Assembly: GCA_022821845.1 (NCBI GenBank)
Contig: JAJECT010000037.1
Coordinates: 72,351-128,719, forward strand
Direction: 5' to 3'
DNA length: 56,369 nucleotides
DNA from: Rhodothermales bacterium
Lineage (GTDB): Bacteria > Bacteroidota > Rhodothermia > Rhodothermales > VXPQ01
Shown here: in pieces, positions 40,855 to 50,379 of the stretch
Numbering within the stretch: the stretch's first letter is position 1
Layout of the letters: the number at the start of each line of letters is the position of its first letter
Notes under the pieces: model-generated
What the model saw: the letters and a program-made list of their open reading frames with translations, nothing else
What the model was told of the DNA's origin: nothing
Databases searched by the model: none
Program-made: the position numbers and the translations under genes

Positions 40855-43551
40855 CTACTGCTGCGCCATAATCCAGTCCACGAACAGCACGGGCGACGAA
40901 GGGCCCGGCTCGTCCGCCGCAAACACGAAATACAGGTCCGTCCTGCCGCCTGCCCCGTCCAGCGCGGCTTCGTAGGTCGCTAAACTGTTCTCGCTCGCAC
41001 TCGGCGCGTCGAACGAAGCCAGCATTTCCCCGTCCGCCGCGCCCGCGCGCGCCTCCAGCCGCCCGCCGCTCGTCGTCCCCGCCACGGTCCCGATTCGGGC
41101 CGCGAGCGAACGCACGCCGGCAAGGTCGATATCACGAAAAACAAGATACCCCCCGTCGCGGCCAAACACGACTTCGTCCGTCGCGCCTTCTTCGTACAAC
41201 GGTTCCGGCGCAGAGAACGCCTGCGCTTCTTCGGCTTCGTCGAAACGCTCCGCTTGCAACCGCGGATGCCGCAGCGAGGCCATGCTTCGCCCGGTAAGGC
41301 GCGGCGCGTTCTCCGCCCCCCGATCCGTGTAGGACGCCATCATAAAGTAGCGCCCTTCGTCTTCGTCCGCCTGGTGCCGGTCCGTAACGTACGCGCCCCG
41401 CAGCGGCAGGCCCGCCTCCTGCGCGGCTTCGTCGTTCAGCCCCAGGATGAAATCCGCCATCCGGTTCGCTTCCTCGGCAGAAACGTGCGGATGCGGCGCC
41501 ATCGCCCGTTCTCCCCAGACGCCCATGCCGCCCTCGACGATTTTTTCCGCAAGGTACGCGCGCGTAGCCTCGTCGCGCGGATACCTTTGGGCCACCGCCG
41601 CCAAAGCCGGCCCGATGGACGCCGCTTCCTGGAGATGACACGCGCCGCAATTATACTGTTCGAGCAGCGTTTGCCCGATAAGCGCCTCCGCGCGCTCCAG
41701 CGCCGCCTGATGCCCCTGCGCCTGCACGGTCAAATCGGCGCCGCGCGCCAGATAATCAATGGTAAACGCCACCTCCCCGGCAGCAATGTCCCCATCCTCC
41801 GGGTCCGTTACAGCCACTGCGTATTCGATAGCCCGGTCGTCCCAAAAGAACGTCTGATTGCCGGAAAATTCAATATGCACTTCCGGTATGGTATTGCCCA
41901 CGAGAATATCGAGGGTCTCCGTGCTCGTTAATCCCTCGCTATCGGTTACGGAGAGCGTCACCGCATAGGTCCCCGGCTCCGCGAACGAATAGACCGCCTC
42001 TTCGCCAGAAATATGCTCCGCGTCTCCTTCGCGACGCCAGGCGTACGCGACATCGTCCCCGTCCGGGTCGAACGAATCGGCGGCGGACAGCGTGACGGTA
42101 AGCGGAGCCGCGCCCACGGGGCGGTCCGCCGAAATGCGCGCCCTGGGCGGGCGATTATGGACCGCGTAGTCGATGCGAAACAGGCGGGCGTCCGTATTAT
42201 GCCCATACCAGGTTTCGCCATACTCCAGCATGTATAGCGCCCCGTCGGGACCAAAGAGCATGTCTATCGGATTGGCGAACCCGGTCGTCGGCATGAACTC
42301 CTCCATGGCTGCGTAATTCCCCGCTTCGTCCATCGTAACCGCCAGGATCCAGTCCCGCATCCAGTCGTAGATGAACAGCTTTCCGTCGTAATAGCGCGGG
42401 AATTTGCGGTCGGATTCGGGGTAATCGTCGTAATAATAGACGGGTCCCGCCATGGCGTTGCGTCCCCCTTCGCCAGTAAGCGGAAATTCTTCGGACGGGC
42501 CGTACGGATACCAGATAAAAGCCGGTTGCGCGGGCGGAAGCGCCGCCAACCCCGCGTTGTTGGGGGAATCGTTTACGGGCGCGGCGGGGTCGAAGGGCGG
42601 GCCCGCCGCTTCCGCCTCGAAATCGTAATCGCGATAGGCCTTGTTGTCCCCCACGAAGTGCGGCCAGCCGAAATTGCCCGCCGCGCGCGCCTGATTCACT
42701 TCGTCGTGCCCCATGGGGCCTCGCTCGGCGGAGGGATCGCCTGCGTCGGGACCGACTTCTCCCCAGTACAAATACCCTGTCCTGTGGTCAATGGAAATGC
42801 GGAACGGATTTCGATTCCCCATCACGTAAATTTCGGGATGCCCCTTGATGGCGCCGTCTGCGAAGAGATTGCCTTCCGGGATGTCGTACGTTCCGTCGTC
42901 GTTTGGCAGAATCCGCAATATCTTCCCGCGCAAGTCCATGCTGTTGGCGGAAGACCCCTGCGCATCCCACGCCTTGCGCCCCGCCCGCTCGTCGATGGGC
43001 GCGAAACCGCTTGAAGCGAACGGATTCGTATTGTCCCCGACAGACAGGAACAGATGGCCTTCGGGGCCGAATTCGAGCGAGCCGCCTACGTGGCAACATT
43101 CCTCGCGCTGCACGGGAATCTCCAGCAGGACGCGCTCGGACGCCCGGTCCAGCCCGGCATCGTCGAGCGCGAAGCGAGCCAGCCGTATCACGGCGATATC
43201 CGGGGCGGAATACGTAAAATAAACCCACCGATTCGTTGCATGGTCAGGATCCAGGGCCACCCCGATCAGCCCTTCTTCGAACCCTGTGAATACGTCTATT
43301 TCGGCGATGGTTTCGGTGCGGGTCGTCTGCGGATCGTACATCTTGACAGCGCCGCGCCGCTCGACGAAAAGTATGCGGCCGTCGTCGAACATATCCAGTT
43401 CCATCGGTTCGAAGAGCCCCTGGTCCAGAATCACTTTCGTAAACCGGTCAGCGGGGGGGCGGACGGACGGATCCGCGCGATGGCCCGGGCGGGCGCACCC
43501 CGTAAACAAAACGATCCATGCCAACGCCAGTATACTTGCTATGCTGCGCAT
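40855..43551 (-). CDS. PQQ-type sugar dehydrogenase-like lipoprotein with PKD and cytochrome c
   Basis: 898 aa from ATG 43551, with a lipoprotein signal ('LALAWIVLFTGC'). Residues ~30-470 form a glucose/sorbosone-dehydrogenase propeller ('GLIGVALDPDHATNRWVYF', 'GGSLEFGPEGHLFLSVGDN', 'GNRNPFRISIDHRTGYLYWG', 'DMLFGPDGALYMLEYGETW'). A PKD domain (~500-590: 'DSFDPDGDDVAYAWR') and a cytochrome c domain with 'CGACH' near 630 and 'ILGLND' come next, then a C-terminal beta-sandwich like carbohydrate-binding family 6. It probably oxidises a sugar at the outer face and passes electrons to its own heme. It is divergent from a sodium:solute symporter. Confidence 0.86.
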   Translation of the reverse strand: MRSIASILALAWIVLFTGCARPGHRADPSVRPPADRFTKVILDQGLFEPMELDMFDDGRILFVERRGAVKMYDPQTTRTETIAEIDVFTGFEEGLIGVALDPDHATNRWVYFTYSAPDIAVIRLARFALDDAGLDRASERVLLEIPVQREECCHVGGSLEFGPEGHLFLSVGDNTNPFASSGFAPIDERAGRKAWDAQGSSANSMDLRGKILRILPNDDGTYDIPEGNLFADGAIKGHPEIYVMGNRNPFRISIDHRTGYLYWGEVGPDAGDPSAERGPMGHDEVNQARAAGNFGWPHFVGDNKAYRDYDFEAEAAGPPFDPAAPVNDSPNNAGLAALPPAQPAFIWYPYGPSEEFPLTGEGGRNAMAGPVYYYDDYPESDRKFPRYYDGKLFIYDWMRDWILAVTMDEAGNYAAMEEFMPTTGFANPIDMLFGPDGALYMLEYGETWYGHNTDARLFRIDYAVHNRPPRARISADRPVGAAPLTVTLSAADSFDPDGDDVAYAWRREGDAEHISGEEAVYSFAEPGTYAVTLSVTDSEGLTSTETLDILVGNTIPEVHIEFSGNQTFFWDDRAIEYAVAVTDPEDGDIAAGEVAFTIDYLARGADLTVQAQGHQAALERAEALIGQTLLEQYNCGACHLQEAASIGPALAAVAQRYPRDEATRAYLAEKIVEGGMGVWGERAMAPHPHVSAEEANRMADFILGLNDEAAQEAGLPLRGAYVTDRHQADEDEGRYFMMASYTDRGAENAPRLTGRSMASLRHPRLQAERFDEAEEAQAFSAPEPLYEEGATDEVVFGRDGGYLVFRDIDLAGVRSLAARIGTVAGTTSGGRLEARAGAADGEMLASFDAPSASENSLATYEAALDGAGGRTDLYFVFAADEPGPSSPVLFVDWIMAQQ

Positions 43552-43663
43552 TACGCCAAAACCGGAATTTTCGAGGGAAAGAGGGAGTAGCAACGGCCAA
43601 ATAGCGCCTCTGTCGATTGCGCGCATAAGAATACGCATCGGGCGCCTGCCGGTCAAGGCAATT

Positions 43664-43679
43664 CACGGATCGATCCGTG
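43664..43679. promoter_or_regulatory. 16-bp perfect palindrome between divergent genes
   Basis: CACGGATCGATCCGTG is an exact palindrome in the 204-bp gap between the sugar-dehydrogenase-like gene (minus) and the symporter gene (plus). It has the form of a dimeric repressor site and could coordinate the two genes. The rest of the gap shows no gene. Confidence 0.5.
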
Positions 43680-43755
43680 CTATTCAACCGTCCGTGCAGT
43701 AGATTCGCAGACCGCCTTGCCACAACAGCGTTATATTTATTCGCCACATAGCCCG

Positions 43756-45594
43756 ATGGACGCCATGCTCCTTGCCCCGCTCGACTGGATTCTCATAGCA
43801 GGATATTTCGCGCTGTCGTTCGGCATCGCCGCGTATTATTTCCGGCGCGCCGGGCGCAGTACCTCGGATTTCTTCCTGTCGGGCCGAAACATGCCCTGGT
43901 GGCTGGCCGGTACGTCCATGGTGGCCACCACCTTCGCCGCGGACACGCCCCTCGCCGTCACCGAACTCGTGGCCCGAAACGGGATCGCCGGGAACTGGCT
44001 GTGGTGGAACATGGCCTTTGGCGCCGTCCTGACCGTCTTCTTTTTCGCCCGCCTGTGGCGCCGCAGCGGAGTGCTTACGGACGTGGAATTCGTCGAGATG
44101 CGCTACGACGGCAAGGCCGCCGCCGTGCTGCGCGGCGTCAAAGCCCTCTATTTCGGGCTTGTGCTCAACGGCATTATTATGGGGTGGGTAGCCCTGGCCA
44201 TGGAAACGGTCATCGACGTCCTGTTCCCGGGCCTGACCATTTTCGGACGCGCATCCTTCCCTGTCCTCGGCGCCAAAATCGGAGCGCCGCTCGTCGTGGT
44301 GGCCCTGCTCATGCTGCTCGTCGGGGTGTACGCGCTGCTTTCCGGCTTGTGGGGCGTCGTCGTCACCGATGCGTTCCAGTTCGTTATCGCCATCGGCGGC
44401 AGCATTATTCTTGCTGCATTCGTGCTGGATATGCCTGAAGTGGGCGGCATGGCGGGGCTGATGGGCGCCCTGCCGGAATCGACCTTCCGCATGTTGCCCA
44501 CCCTCGGAAACGCGGCGGAAGGCGGGGCCGTGCTGGCGCTCACCGCCGTAAGTTTCTTTGCGTACGTCGGGGTGCAGTGGTGGTCGAGCTGGTATCCGGG
44601 GGCCGAACCCGGCGGCGGAGGCTATGTGGCCCAGCGCATGATGAGCGCAAAAGACGAAAAGCATTCCCTCCTCGCCACGCTCTGGTTTACCGTGGCGCAT
44701 TATTGCCTGCGTCCCTGGCCCTGGATTATCGTGGCCCTTGCCGCCCTGGTGCTCTACCCCAATCTGGACGACCCGCGCGAAGGGTTCGTGCTGGCGATGC
44801 GCGACGTGCTTCCGTCCGGCTTTCTCGGCCTGATGCTGGCCGCTTTTCTGGCCGCCTTCATGAGCACGATCTCTACGCAACTGAACTGGGGAACGTCTTA
44901 TCTCGTGAACGACTTCTGGAGACGGTTCGTAAAGCCGAACGCCAGCGAGAAACACTACGTCTTCGCGTCCCGCGTCCTGACGTTCGCCCTGAGCGTCGCG
45001 GCCGTCTTCATCGCTGCGAACCTGCGGTCCGTGAGCGAGGCCTGGGCGCTGCTCATTACGGCTTCCAGCGGCCTCGGGCTGGTCCTTATTTTGCGCTGGT
45101 ACTGGTGGCGAATCAATGCATGGAGCGAACTGGCCGCTACGCTGTCCCCGCTGTTCCTGCTTGGCCTTGCGCTTTTCCTGGGCCTGTTCGGGATCGAACT
45201 TCCCGGCCTCGAAGCCGGGTTCCCCAACGACCTGTTCGCCGTCGCCGCATTCACCACCGCGGTATGGGTAACGGCTACGCTCTTCACCCGGCCCGCGCGC
45301 GACGAAACGCTGGACCGGTTCTACCAGCGCGTGCATCCCGGAGGCCCCGGATGGAAGCCCGTCGCCGCCCGCAATCCGGACGTGCTGCAGGACACAGGCA
45401 TGGCGCGGCTCGCAGGCGATTGCGTGGCGGGGGTCGTCCTGGTCTATTCCGCCCTGTTCGGCGTCGGACATTTGCTGATGAGCAGAACCGGATGGCTGCT
45501 TGTTTGCTTGTGCGGGATCGCCGCGTCCGGCGCCTTCCTGTGGACAAGCCTCAAGCGCCTGAATTCGTCCGCCGCGCCCGACCGGAGCGCCTGA
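43756..45594 (+). CDS. Sodium:solute symporter (SSS family)
   Basis: 612 aa with about 13-14 hydrophobic spans and SSS motifs: 'DFFLSGRNMPWWLAGTSMVA' and 'ATTFAADTPLAVTELVARNG' early on, 'LYFGLVLNGIIMGWVALAME', and 'LAAFLAAFMSTISTQLNWG' in the sodium-site region of TM8 (Ser/Thr). It imports an organic solute with Na+. The substrate is not evident, but its divergent neighbour is a sugar-dehydrogenase-like lipoprotein and a fucose-isomerase-like gene lies 3.4 kb away, so a sugar is possible. ATG 43756 is preferred to 43717. Confidence 0.92.
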   Translation: MDAMLLAPLDWILIAGYFALSFGIAAYYFRRAGRSTSDFFLSGRNMPWWLAGTSMVATTFAADTPLAVTELVARNGIAGNWLWWNMAFGAVLTVFFFARLWRRSGVLTDVEFVEMRYDGKAAAVLRGVKALYFGLVLNGIIMGWVALAMETVIDVLFPGLTIFGRASFPVLGAKIGAPLVVVALLMLLVGVYALLSGLWGVVVTDAFQFVIAIGGSIILAAFVLDMPEVGGMAGLMGALPESTFRMLPTLGNAAEGGAVLALTAVSFFAYVGVQWWSSWYPGAEPGGGGYVAQRMMSAKDEKHSLLATLWFTVAHYCLRPWPWIIVALAALVLYPNLDDPREGFVLAMRDVLPSGFLGLMLAAFLAAFMSTISTQLNWGTSYLVNDFWRRFVKPNASEKHYVFASRVLTFALSVAAVFIAANLRSVSEAWALLITASSGLGLVLILRWYWWRINAWSELAATLSPLFLLGLALFLGLFGIELPGLEAGFPNDLFAVAAFTTAVWVTATLFTRPARDETLDRFYQRVHPGGPGWKPVAARNPDVLQDTGMARLAGDCVAGVVLVYSALFGVGHLLMSRTGWLLVCLCGIAASGAFLWTSLKRLNSSAAPDRSA

Positions 45595-45620
45595 CCGTTT
45601 CGTTTGCCGCCGCCCCCGCC

Positions 45621-46811
45621 ATGCGTCTGCTTGTCATCGTCAACGTGTTCGAACCGGACCTGGGGGGCGGCGTACTCTTCAGCGACCTGTGCTACGGACT
45701 GGCCGAACGCGGTTTCGAGGTAACGGTGCGGTGCGCGGCGTCCTACTATCCCGAATGGCGCGACAAATCGGGCGAAAACGGCTGGCGCATCCGATCCGAA
45801 ACGCGGCGGGGCATACGCATCGAGCGGTTCGGGCTGTACATTCCCCGAAACCCGCAGGCGCTCGGCGAACGGCTGCTCTACGAAGGGTCTTTTTGCGCCT
45901 CTCTGCTGCGCCGCCTGCCCCGCCGTGGCGACTACGACGCGCTGATGGTCTTTTGTCCCCTGCTGGGCGCGGTGGCCTACGCCGCCGCCTGCCGCCGAAA
46001 AACCGGCCTGCCCCTGTGGCTGAACGTGCAGGATTTGCCCGCCGAAGCAGCGCAAGCCGGGGGCATCGGGCGGGGCCGCTGGATGGTTCGGCTACAAGAC
46101 GCGCTCTTCAACGAGGCCGATGCGTGGAGCACGATTTCTCCCGCCATGGCGGAGCGGCTGAAGCCCAGAAGGCGGCGCAATCAACCGATCCGCTACCTGC
46201 CGAACTGGCTGCACGCATCGCTGGCCCGCCACCTGCGCCCCGCGCCAAACGCGCAAGGCCCCGCCTCGCCGCCGCGCCTCCTGTATTCCGGGAATCTGGG
46301 TACGAAGCAGCATTTGCTCGAACTCTGCCGCATCCTGCACCAAAGCGACGCTCCGTTCGCATTCCGAATCCAGGCCGAGGGCAGCGGCGCCGGGGCGCTG
46401 CGGAAATGGGCGGACGAGACGGGCGACCAGCGGTTCGACGTGCGGGGCCTGTCGGACGAGCAGGAACTGGCCCGGGCGCTTCGCGAAGCGGATTTCGCAG
46501 TCATTCCGGAGCGGCCGGGGACCGGCGGGTCTTTCCTCCCTTCCAAACTGATCCCGGCGCTTGCAAGCGGCACGCCCGTCCTCGCCGTTTGCGACGCGGA
46601 CAGCCCGCTGGGCGCGGAAATGACTGCGCACCGCCCGGGACCGCTATACGCATGGTCCGAGGCGCAAAACCTGCCTGCCCTGTTCGCATCCATAGACAAG
46701 AAAGAATACGCCGCATGGCAGGCGAACGCGACGGCGCGCGCGGCGTTTTACGACCGCGAGCGGGTGCTAGACCAGTACGCGGAAGCGCTCCGACGCCTGC
46801 GAAAACGCTAA
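45621..46811 (+). CDS. Glycosyltransferase family 4-like
   Basis: 396 aa. The GT-B fold is indicated by an N-terminal 'LLVIVNVFEPDLGGGVLFSD' with the nucleotide/acceptor Gly-rich loop, 'GLAERGFEVTV', and a C-terminal half with 'RLLYSGNLGTKQHL', 'QAEGSGAGALRKWA', 'LPSKLIPALASGTPVLAV' and acidic donor-binding residues. It resembles WcaI-type colanic-acid or capsule glycosyltransferases. It begins 26 bp after the symporter stop and may be co-transcribed. The sugar donor is unknown. Confidence 0.88.
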   Translation: MRLLVIVNVFEPDLGGGVLFSDLCYGLAERGFEVTVRCAASYYPEWRDKSGENGWRIRSETRRGIRIERFGLYIPRNPQALGERLLYEGSFCASLLRRLPRRGDYDALMVFCPLLGAVAYAAACRRKTGLPLWLNVQDLPAEAAQAGGIGRGRWMVRLQDALFNEADAWSTISPAMAERLKPRRRRNQPIRYLPNWLHASLARHLRPAPNAQGPASPPRLLYSGNLGTKQHLLELCRILHQSDAPFAFRIQAEGSGAGALRKWADETGDQRFDVRGLSDEQELARALREADFAVIPERPGTGGSFLPSKLIPALASGTPVLAVCDADSPLGAEMTAHRPGPLYAWSEAQNLPALFASIDKKEYAAWQANATARAAFYDRERVLDQYAEALRRLRKR

Positions 46812-46887
46812 AGGATACGCTGATCAAAACCACATCGCGCGAAACAGCTGCGGAACGATATCCGGCCCTGCGCATACTTTCCCGGTT

Positions 46888-47286
46888 ATGAATGAACTGA
46901 TCGTTGCGGGAGACCGCGTCCTCATCGCTCCCGAAGAGGGCGAAACGCAAACGGAAGCCGGCCTGGTGCTTCCTGCGTCTGTGGCCGAGCGCCAGGACGT
47001 CCGGATGGGCCGGGTCGAAAAAACAGGGCCGGGCTATGTGATGCCGAACCCCGACTACACCGGCGAACCCTGGAGCGCCAACCGCGACTCGGTGCGCTAC
47101 CTGCCCTTGCAGGCGGAGCCGGGCGATCATGCCTTCTTTCTGAAAAAAGAAGCGATCGAAATCAAGTTCAACGGGCGGGATTATCTCATCATTCCCCACG
47201 CGGCCATCCTGGCCCTGGTGCGCCCGCAAGCCGAGGGTCTTTCCGGGGACATCGAGCAAATCGATATCGAAGACCTGCTGCGGTAG
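46888..47286 (+). CDS. GroES-like co-chaperonin paralogue
   Basis: 132 aa with a GroES/Cpn10 fold: 'IVAGDRVLIAPEEGETQTEAGLVLP' (as 'DRVLIAPEEGETQTEAGLVL'), an internal 'GRVEKTGPGY', and 'FFLKKEAIEIKFNGRDYLII'. It is longer than standard GroES (~97 aa), with an insertion around 'NPDYTGEPWSANRDSVRYL' and an acidic tail, and no groEL is adjacent. It is therefore a divergent paralogue rather than the main GroES. It is convergent with the fucose-isomerase-like gene (12-bp gap). Confidence 0.8.
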   Translation: MNELIVAGDRVLIAPEEGETQTEAGLVLPASVAERQDVRMGRVEKTGPGYVMPNPDYTGEPWSANRDSVRYLPLQAEPGDHAFFLKKEAIEIKFNGRDYLIIPHAAILALVRPQAEGLSGDIEQIDIEDLLR

Positions 47287-47298
47287 GCGCGCCCGTCC

Positions 47299-48888
47299 TC
47301 ACACCCCGCACCAGTACGTCTCGATCCCCATTGCTGCGAACGCCGCCGTCTTGGCGGCAAGCGCCCGGTCCGCATCCTCCGCCGAGGGCGCGTACGCCAC
47401 CTGGATATGGTTCGATTTGTGGCGGGCCATCATCTGATCCCGCGTCACCCCGTGCAGCGCGGCGTGCATAATGGGCCATTGCGAGGTCGTAGCCCGCCAC
47501 CGGCGCTCCGTCTCCTCCTCTGGCAAGGCCACGACGGTCGCCCGCCCCAGGTCCGCCTTGAGGCGATCCGCTTCCACGAAAAGGCGACTCCATACGATCT
47601 CGCCGGGCTTGCTGACCCCCTTCACCGAGCCCCCGCCCAGTCGAAAATACATGGGCGGCTGCCGCTCGCTGGACGCGCCCGCGTATCCCCCAACAAAATG
47701 CTTCGGAGGCGCGGCCCCGGAAATCTCGAAAACCCACACATATTCGTCGCCGTACGGCGCGCCCCATCGGATGTCGTGCAACGTGGTTTCGGGATCGTAG
47801 CCGAGCGCGTTCCATACGCGGTGCGTCACCAGCGCATCCACGCCGGCGCATTCGTCTACTTCGTTGAAATGCGGCAGGGCGCGGCCCGGAAAGAGTTCCC
47901 GGCGCCCGTCGCGGGCGTAGGCGGGCGGGCGTTCCGTATTGTTCAGAAGCCCCTCGGCCAGGTCCGAAGCCGGCAGCAAATCCTTCAGCCCCTGCTGATA
48001 CTGAATGCCGATGGCGTCGCACCCGAAATCGTCCGCCAGGCGCAGCGCAGCGATATACGTCTTGAGTTGCAGGCTAATCTGCTCGTCGGTGAGGTCCGCG
48101 GCGGGGTCGGGGCCGGTCCGAAACGTCATGCCTCGCCTCTCGAGCCACGCCCGGCACCGGGCCGCCTCGTCGTCGGAAACGCGCAACGTTTCGTAGTACA
48201 GGGCGCTTTGGCTCAGACGCTCCTTGAAAATGCCCGTGGCGTGGAGCAAATGGTCCGGGACGATGGCGTTGTACATCCCCATGCACCCTTCGTCGAACAC
48301 GCCCAGGATGGCTTTGCGGCGGGCAAGATCGCGGGCGACGCGCTGCCCGACGGACGCGGCGGCGGCGTTTTCGGAAAGGTCGGGGGACGGACGGACATGG
48401 CTCGTATCGTGCGTCAGGACGCCGTCCGCAAGCCAGCGGCGCAACCGGTCCATGAAACCGGAGTCAGTCGCTTCTTCGCCCCAAAGCGTCGAATAGGGAA
48501 CGCCCGCCTTGGCCAGGCTGCCGTTGAGATTCAGCATGCCCACCAGGCCGGGCCACTGTCCGCTCCAGTTGGCCACCGTCAGGATGGGGCCCCTGTGCGT
48601 AGTCAAGCCCGGCAATACGTGATGAGAATATTGCCAGGCGGCGCAGGCCACCATAAGCGGGCGCTCCGGATCCATTTCCGCGAACGTCTCCAGCCCCCTC
48701 CGCTGGCTGTCCAGAAAACCATGCCCTTTGGCCGCATCGAAGGCGGGCCTTCTGTCCACCGCGTATCCCATCGATCCCGCGGCCTGGACAAGCGCGGTTT
48801 CAAGGGCCTGTTGCGCGGGCCAGCACATTCGGTTGGCCGCAAGCCGGAGGTCTCCGCTGGCTGTCAGGTACAGGGTCTTGTTGCGCAT
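47299..48888 (-). CDS. L-fucose isomerase-like protein
   Basis: 529 aa from ATG 48888. Features shared with the L-fucose/L-arabinose isomerase group: an N-terminal 'MVACAAWQYSHHVLPGLTTH', 'GPILTVANWSGQWPGLVGML', an acidic 'GVFDEGCMGMYNAIVPDHLL', 'FGCDAIGIQYQQGLKDLLPA', and 'HFNEVDECAGVDALVTH' plus a C-terminal Glu/His-rich end. Such enzymes interconvert aldoses and ketoses using Mn2+. The sequence departs from classical FucI and its substrate is uncertain. 31 bp separate it from holB upstream. Confidence 0.75.
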   Translation of the reverse strand: MRNKTLYLTASGDLRLAANRMCWPAQQALETALVQAAGSMGYAVDRRPAFDAAKGHGFLDSQRRGLETFAEMDPERPLMVACAAWQYSHHVLPGLTTHRGPILTVANWSGQWPGLVGMLNLNGSLAKAGVPYSTLWGEEATDSGFMDRLRRWLADGVLTHDTSHVRPSPDLSENAAAASVGQRVARDLARRKAILGVFDEGCMGMYNAIVPDHLLHATGIFKERLSQSALYYETLRVSDDEAARCRAWLERRGMTFRTGPDPAADLTDEQISLQLKTYIAALRLADDFGCDAIGIQYQQGLKDLLPASDLAEGLLNNTERPPAYARDGRRELFPGRALPHFNEVDECAGVDALVTHRVWNALGYDPETTLHDIRWGAPYGDEYVWVFEISGAAPPKHFVGGYAGASSERQPPMYFRLGGGSVKGVSKPGEIVWSRLFVEADRLKADLGRATVVALPEEETERRWRATTSQWPIMHAALHGVTRDQMMARHKSNHIQVAYAPSAEDADRALAAKTAAFAAMGIETYWCGV

Positions 48889-48919
48889 GAAATCCGGGCG
48901 TACGAAGCGAAAAGGAATG

Positions 48920-50107
48920 CTATCCGGTCCTTCCGAGGGATGCGTCCTTGCCGCCGTACGCATCGCTCAGCGGCATATACAACGCGCCGGAATGCGGACC
49001 GCGCATGGCCTCGCCCAGCGCCCCGGCCAGGACGGTCAAGGTGAGGGAAACATGTACGTTGCCCCGAACCAGCCTAATCGCTTCCTCGATGACCGACGCC
49101 ATGGCTTCGACGTCGGCCCGGGGAAGCGCGGCGACAAAATCGGCGATGGCCCGGGTCTGGTCCACGTTGACGAGCGGAGCCGCCTCGCCCATGGTCCGGT
49201 AGAGCATCAGGTCTCGAATCCATCGAAGGAGCAGCTCCAGCACATGACCAACCCGGTCGCGCCCGAACCGCCCGATCCGCTCCACGATATCGGTTATCGC
49301 CCCTACGTTCCGAGTGTACGCGGCCCGCGCAAACTCCAGAACCAGCGCGCGCAGGGCGCGCAAATCCTCGTTCTGCGCAAGGTCGATCCCTGCGGCGTAC
49401 GATCCGTCCGCCATCCGCGCAAGCGTGGCGGCGGACGCCGGGTCTACGCCTTCCCGCTCGACGAGCGCCTGCGCAATAACTTCCGGCGGCAACGGATCGA
49501 ACCGCAGCCGGCGGCAACGGGAAAGAATGGTGGGGAGAATACGGTCCGGCCGGCTGGTGGCGAGGATGAAAACGGTCTTCGGCGGCGGCTCCTCCAGCAT
49601 TTTCAGAAACATATTGGCGGCGTCCGTACGCAAATATTCCGCATCGCTGACGATCGCCACTTTGTACCCTCCCTCCACGGCCTGAAAGCTCATGGCCCGG
49701 CACATATCCTCCTGAACGCGCGCGACGGTGTAGAGCGCCTGTTTGTTGGAAGATCGGGATGGATCGTCCAGAGAAGGCCGACGCACGAAATCCACGGCGG
49801 CGTAGGGATTCTGGCCCACGAGCCGGATGCGCTCGGCGACGTCCGCGGGATCGGCGTCCGACGGATGCGGCATCAGGAGATGCAGGTCGGGGTGCACCAT
49901 CCGGTCCACCTTGACGCAACAAGCGCTGCATTCCTCCTCGCCGCCCCGGTCGCAAAGCAGCGCTTTTCCGTACGCAATCGCCGCAGCCCGCTTGCCGACG
50001 CCCTCCGGGCCGTAAAACAGCCAGGCATGGGCTATCCGATCAGCGGATATGGTGCGGCGCAGCGCAGTCAGGGCGCGCTGCTGGCCAATGACGGAAGTCC
50101 AGGACAT
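48920..50107 (-). CDS. holB: DNA polymerase III delta' subunit
   Basis: 395 aa from ATG 50107. 'SVIGQQRALTALRRTISADR' and 'HAWLFYGPEGVGKR' (P-loop, residues 33-40) begin the AAA domain; a Cys cluster (C53, C61, C64, C65) is the zinc module of clamp-loader subunits; 'MSFQAVEGGYKVAIVSDAEY', 'NMFLKMLEEPPPKTVFILAT' and 'LPTILSRCRRLRF' are the delta'/tau signatures including the SRC motif. It is part of the clamp loader. The frame stays open upstream to 50275, but 50107 gives the normal N-terminus. Confidence 0.92.
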   Translation of the reverse strand: MSWTSVIGQQRALTALRRTISADRIAHAWLFYGPEGVGKRAAAIAYGKALLCDRGGEEECSACCVKVDRMVHPDLHLLMPHPSDADPADVAERIRLVGQNPYAAVDFVRRPSLDDPSRSSNKQALYTVARVQEDMCRAMSFQAVEGGYKVAIVSDAEYLRTDAANMFLKMLEEPPPKTVFILATSRPDRILPTILSRCRRLRFDPLPPEVIAQALVEREGVDPASAATLARMADGSYAAGIDLAQNEDLRALRALVLEFARAAYTRNVGAITDIVERIGRFGRDRVGHVLELLLRWIRDLMLYRTMGEAAPLVNVDQTRAIADFVAALPRADVEAMASVIEEAIRLVRGNVHVSLTLTVLAGALGEAMRGPHSGALYMPLSDAYGGKDASLGRTG

Positions 50108-50285
50108 GACGGCCAGGTTTAAAGTACGATCAGGTGCAGAAAGCCGCGGAATCGGCGGCGTGGCGGGCGGCGGGCGCAACCCAATGTACGAAGCGAAGCG
50201 ATACGCAGCGCAGGCTATACGGCGCGCCGAACTCTTTTCGGGACAGGTCGTATAACGTGTCCGCTTTATTTGCATATTTCATCCC

Positions 50286-50359
50286 GGCGCGGTAGCTCAG
50301 CAGGTTAGAGCGTACGACTCATAATCGTAAGGTCGAGAGTTCGAGTCTCTCCCGCGCCA
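50286..50359 (+). tRNA. tRNA-Met (anticodon CAU)
   Basis: A full cloverleaf can be folded: acceptor GGCGCGG (50286-50292) with CCGCGCC (50352-50358), D-arm GCTC...GAGC, anticodon stem TACGA/TCGTA around loop CTCATAA (anticodon CAU), T-arm GAGAG/CTCTC around TTCGAGT, discriminator A at 50359. CCA is not encoded. The full acceptor pair at 1-72 argues against initiator tRNA; elongator Met or a lysidine-modified Ile2 tRNA cannot be separated by eye. Foreign-looking genes begin just beyond its 3' end. Confidence 0.95.
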
Positions 50360-50379
50360 CGGCAGTTTGTCGGGGTAGA

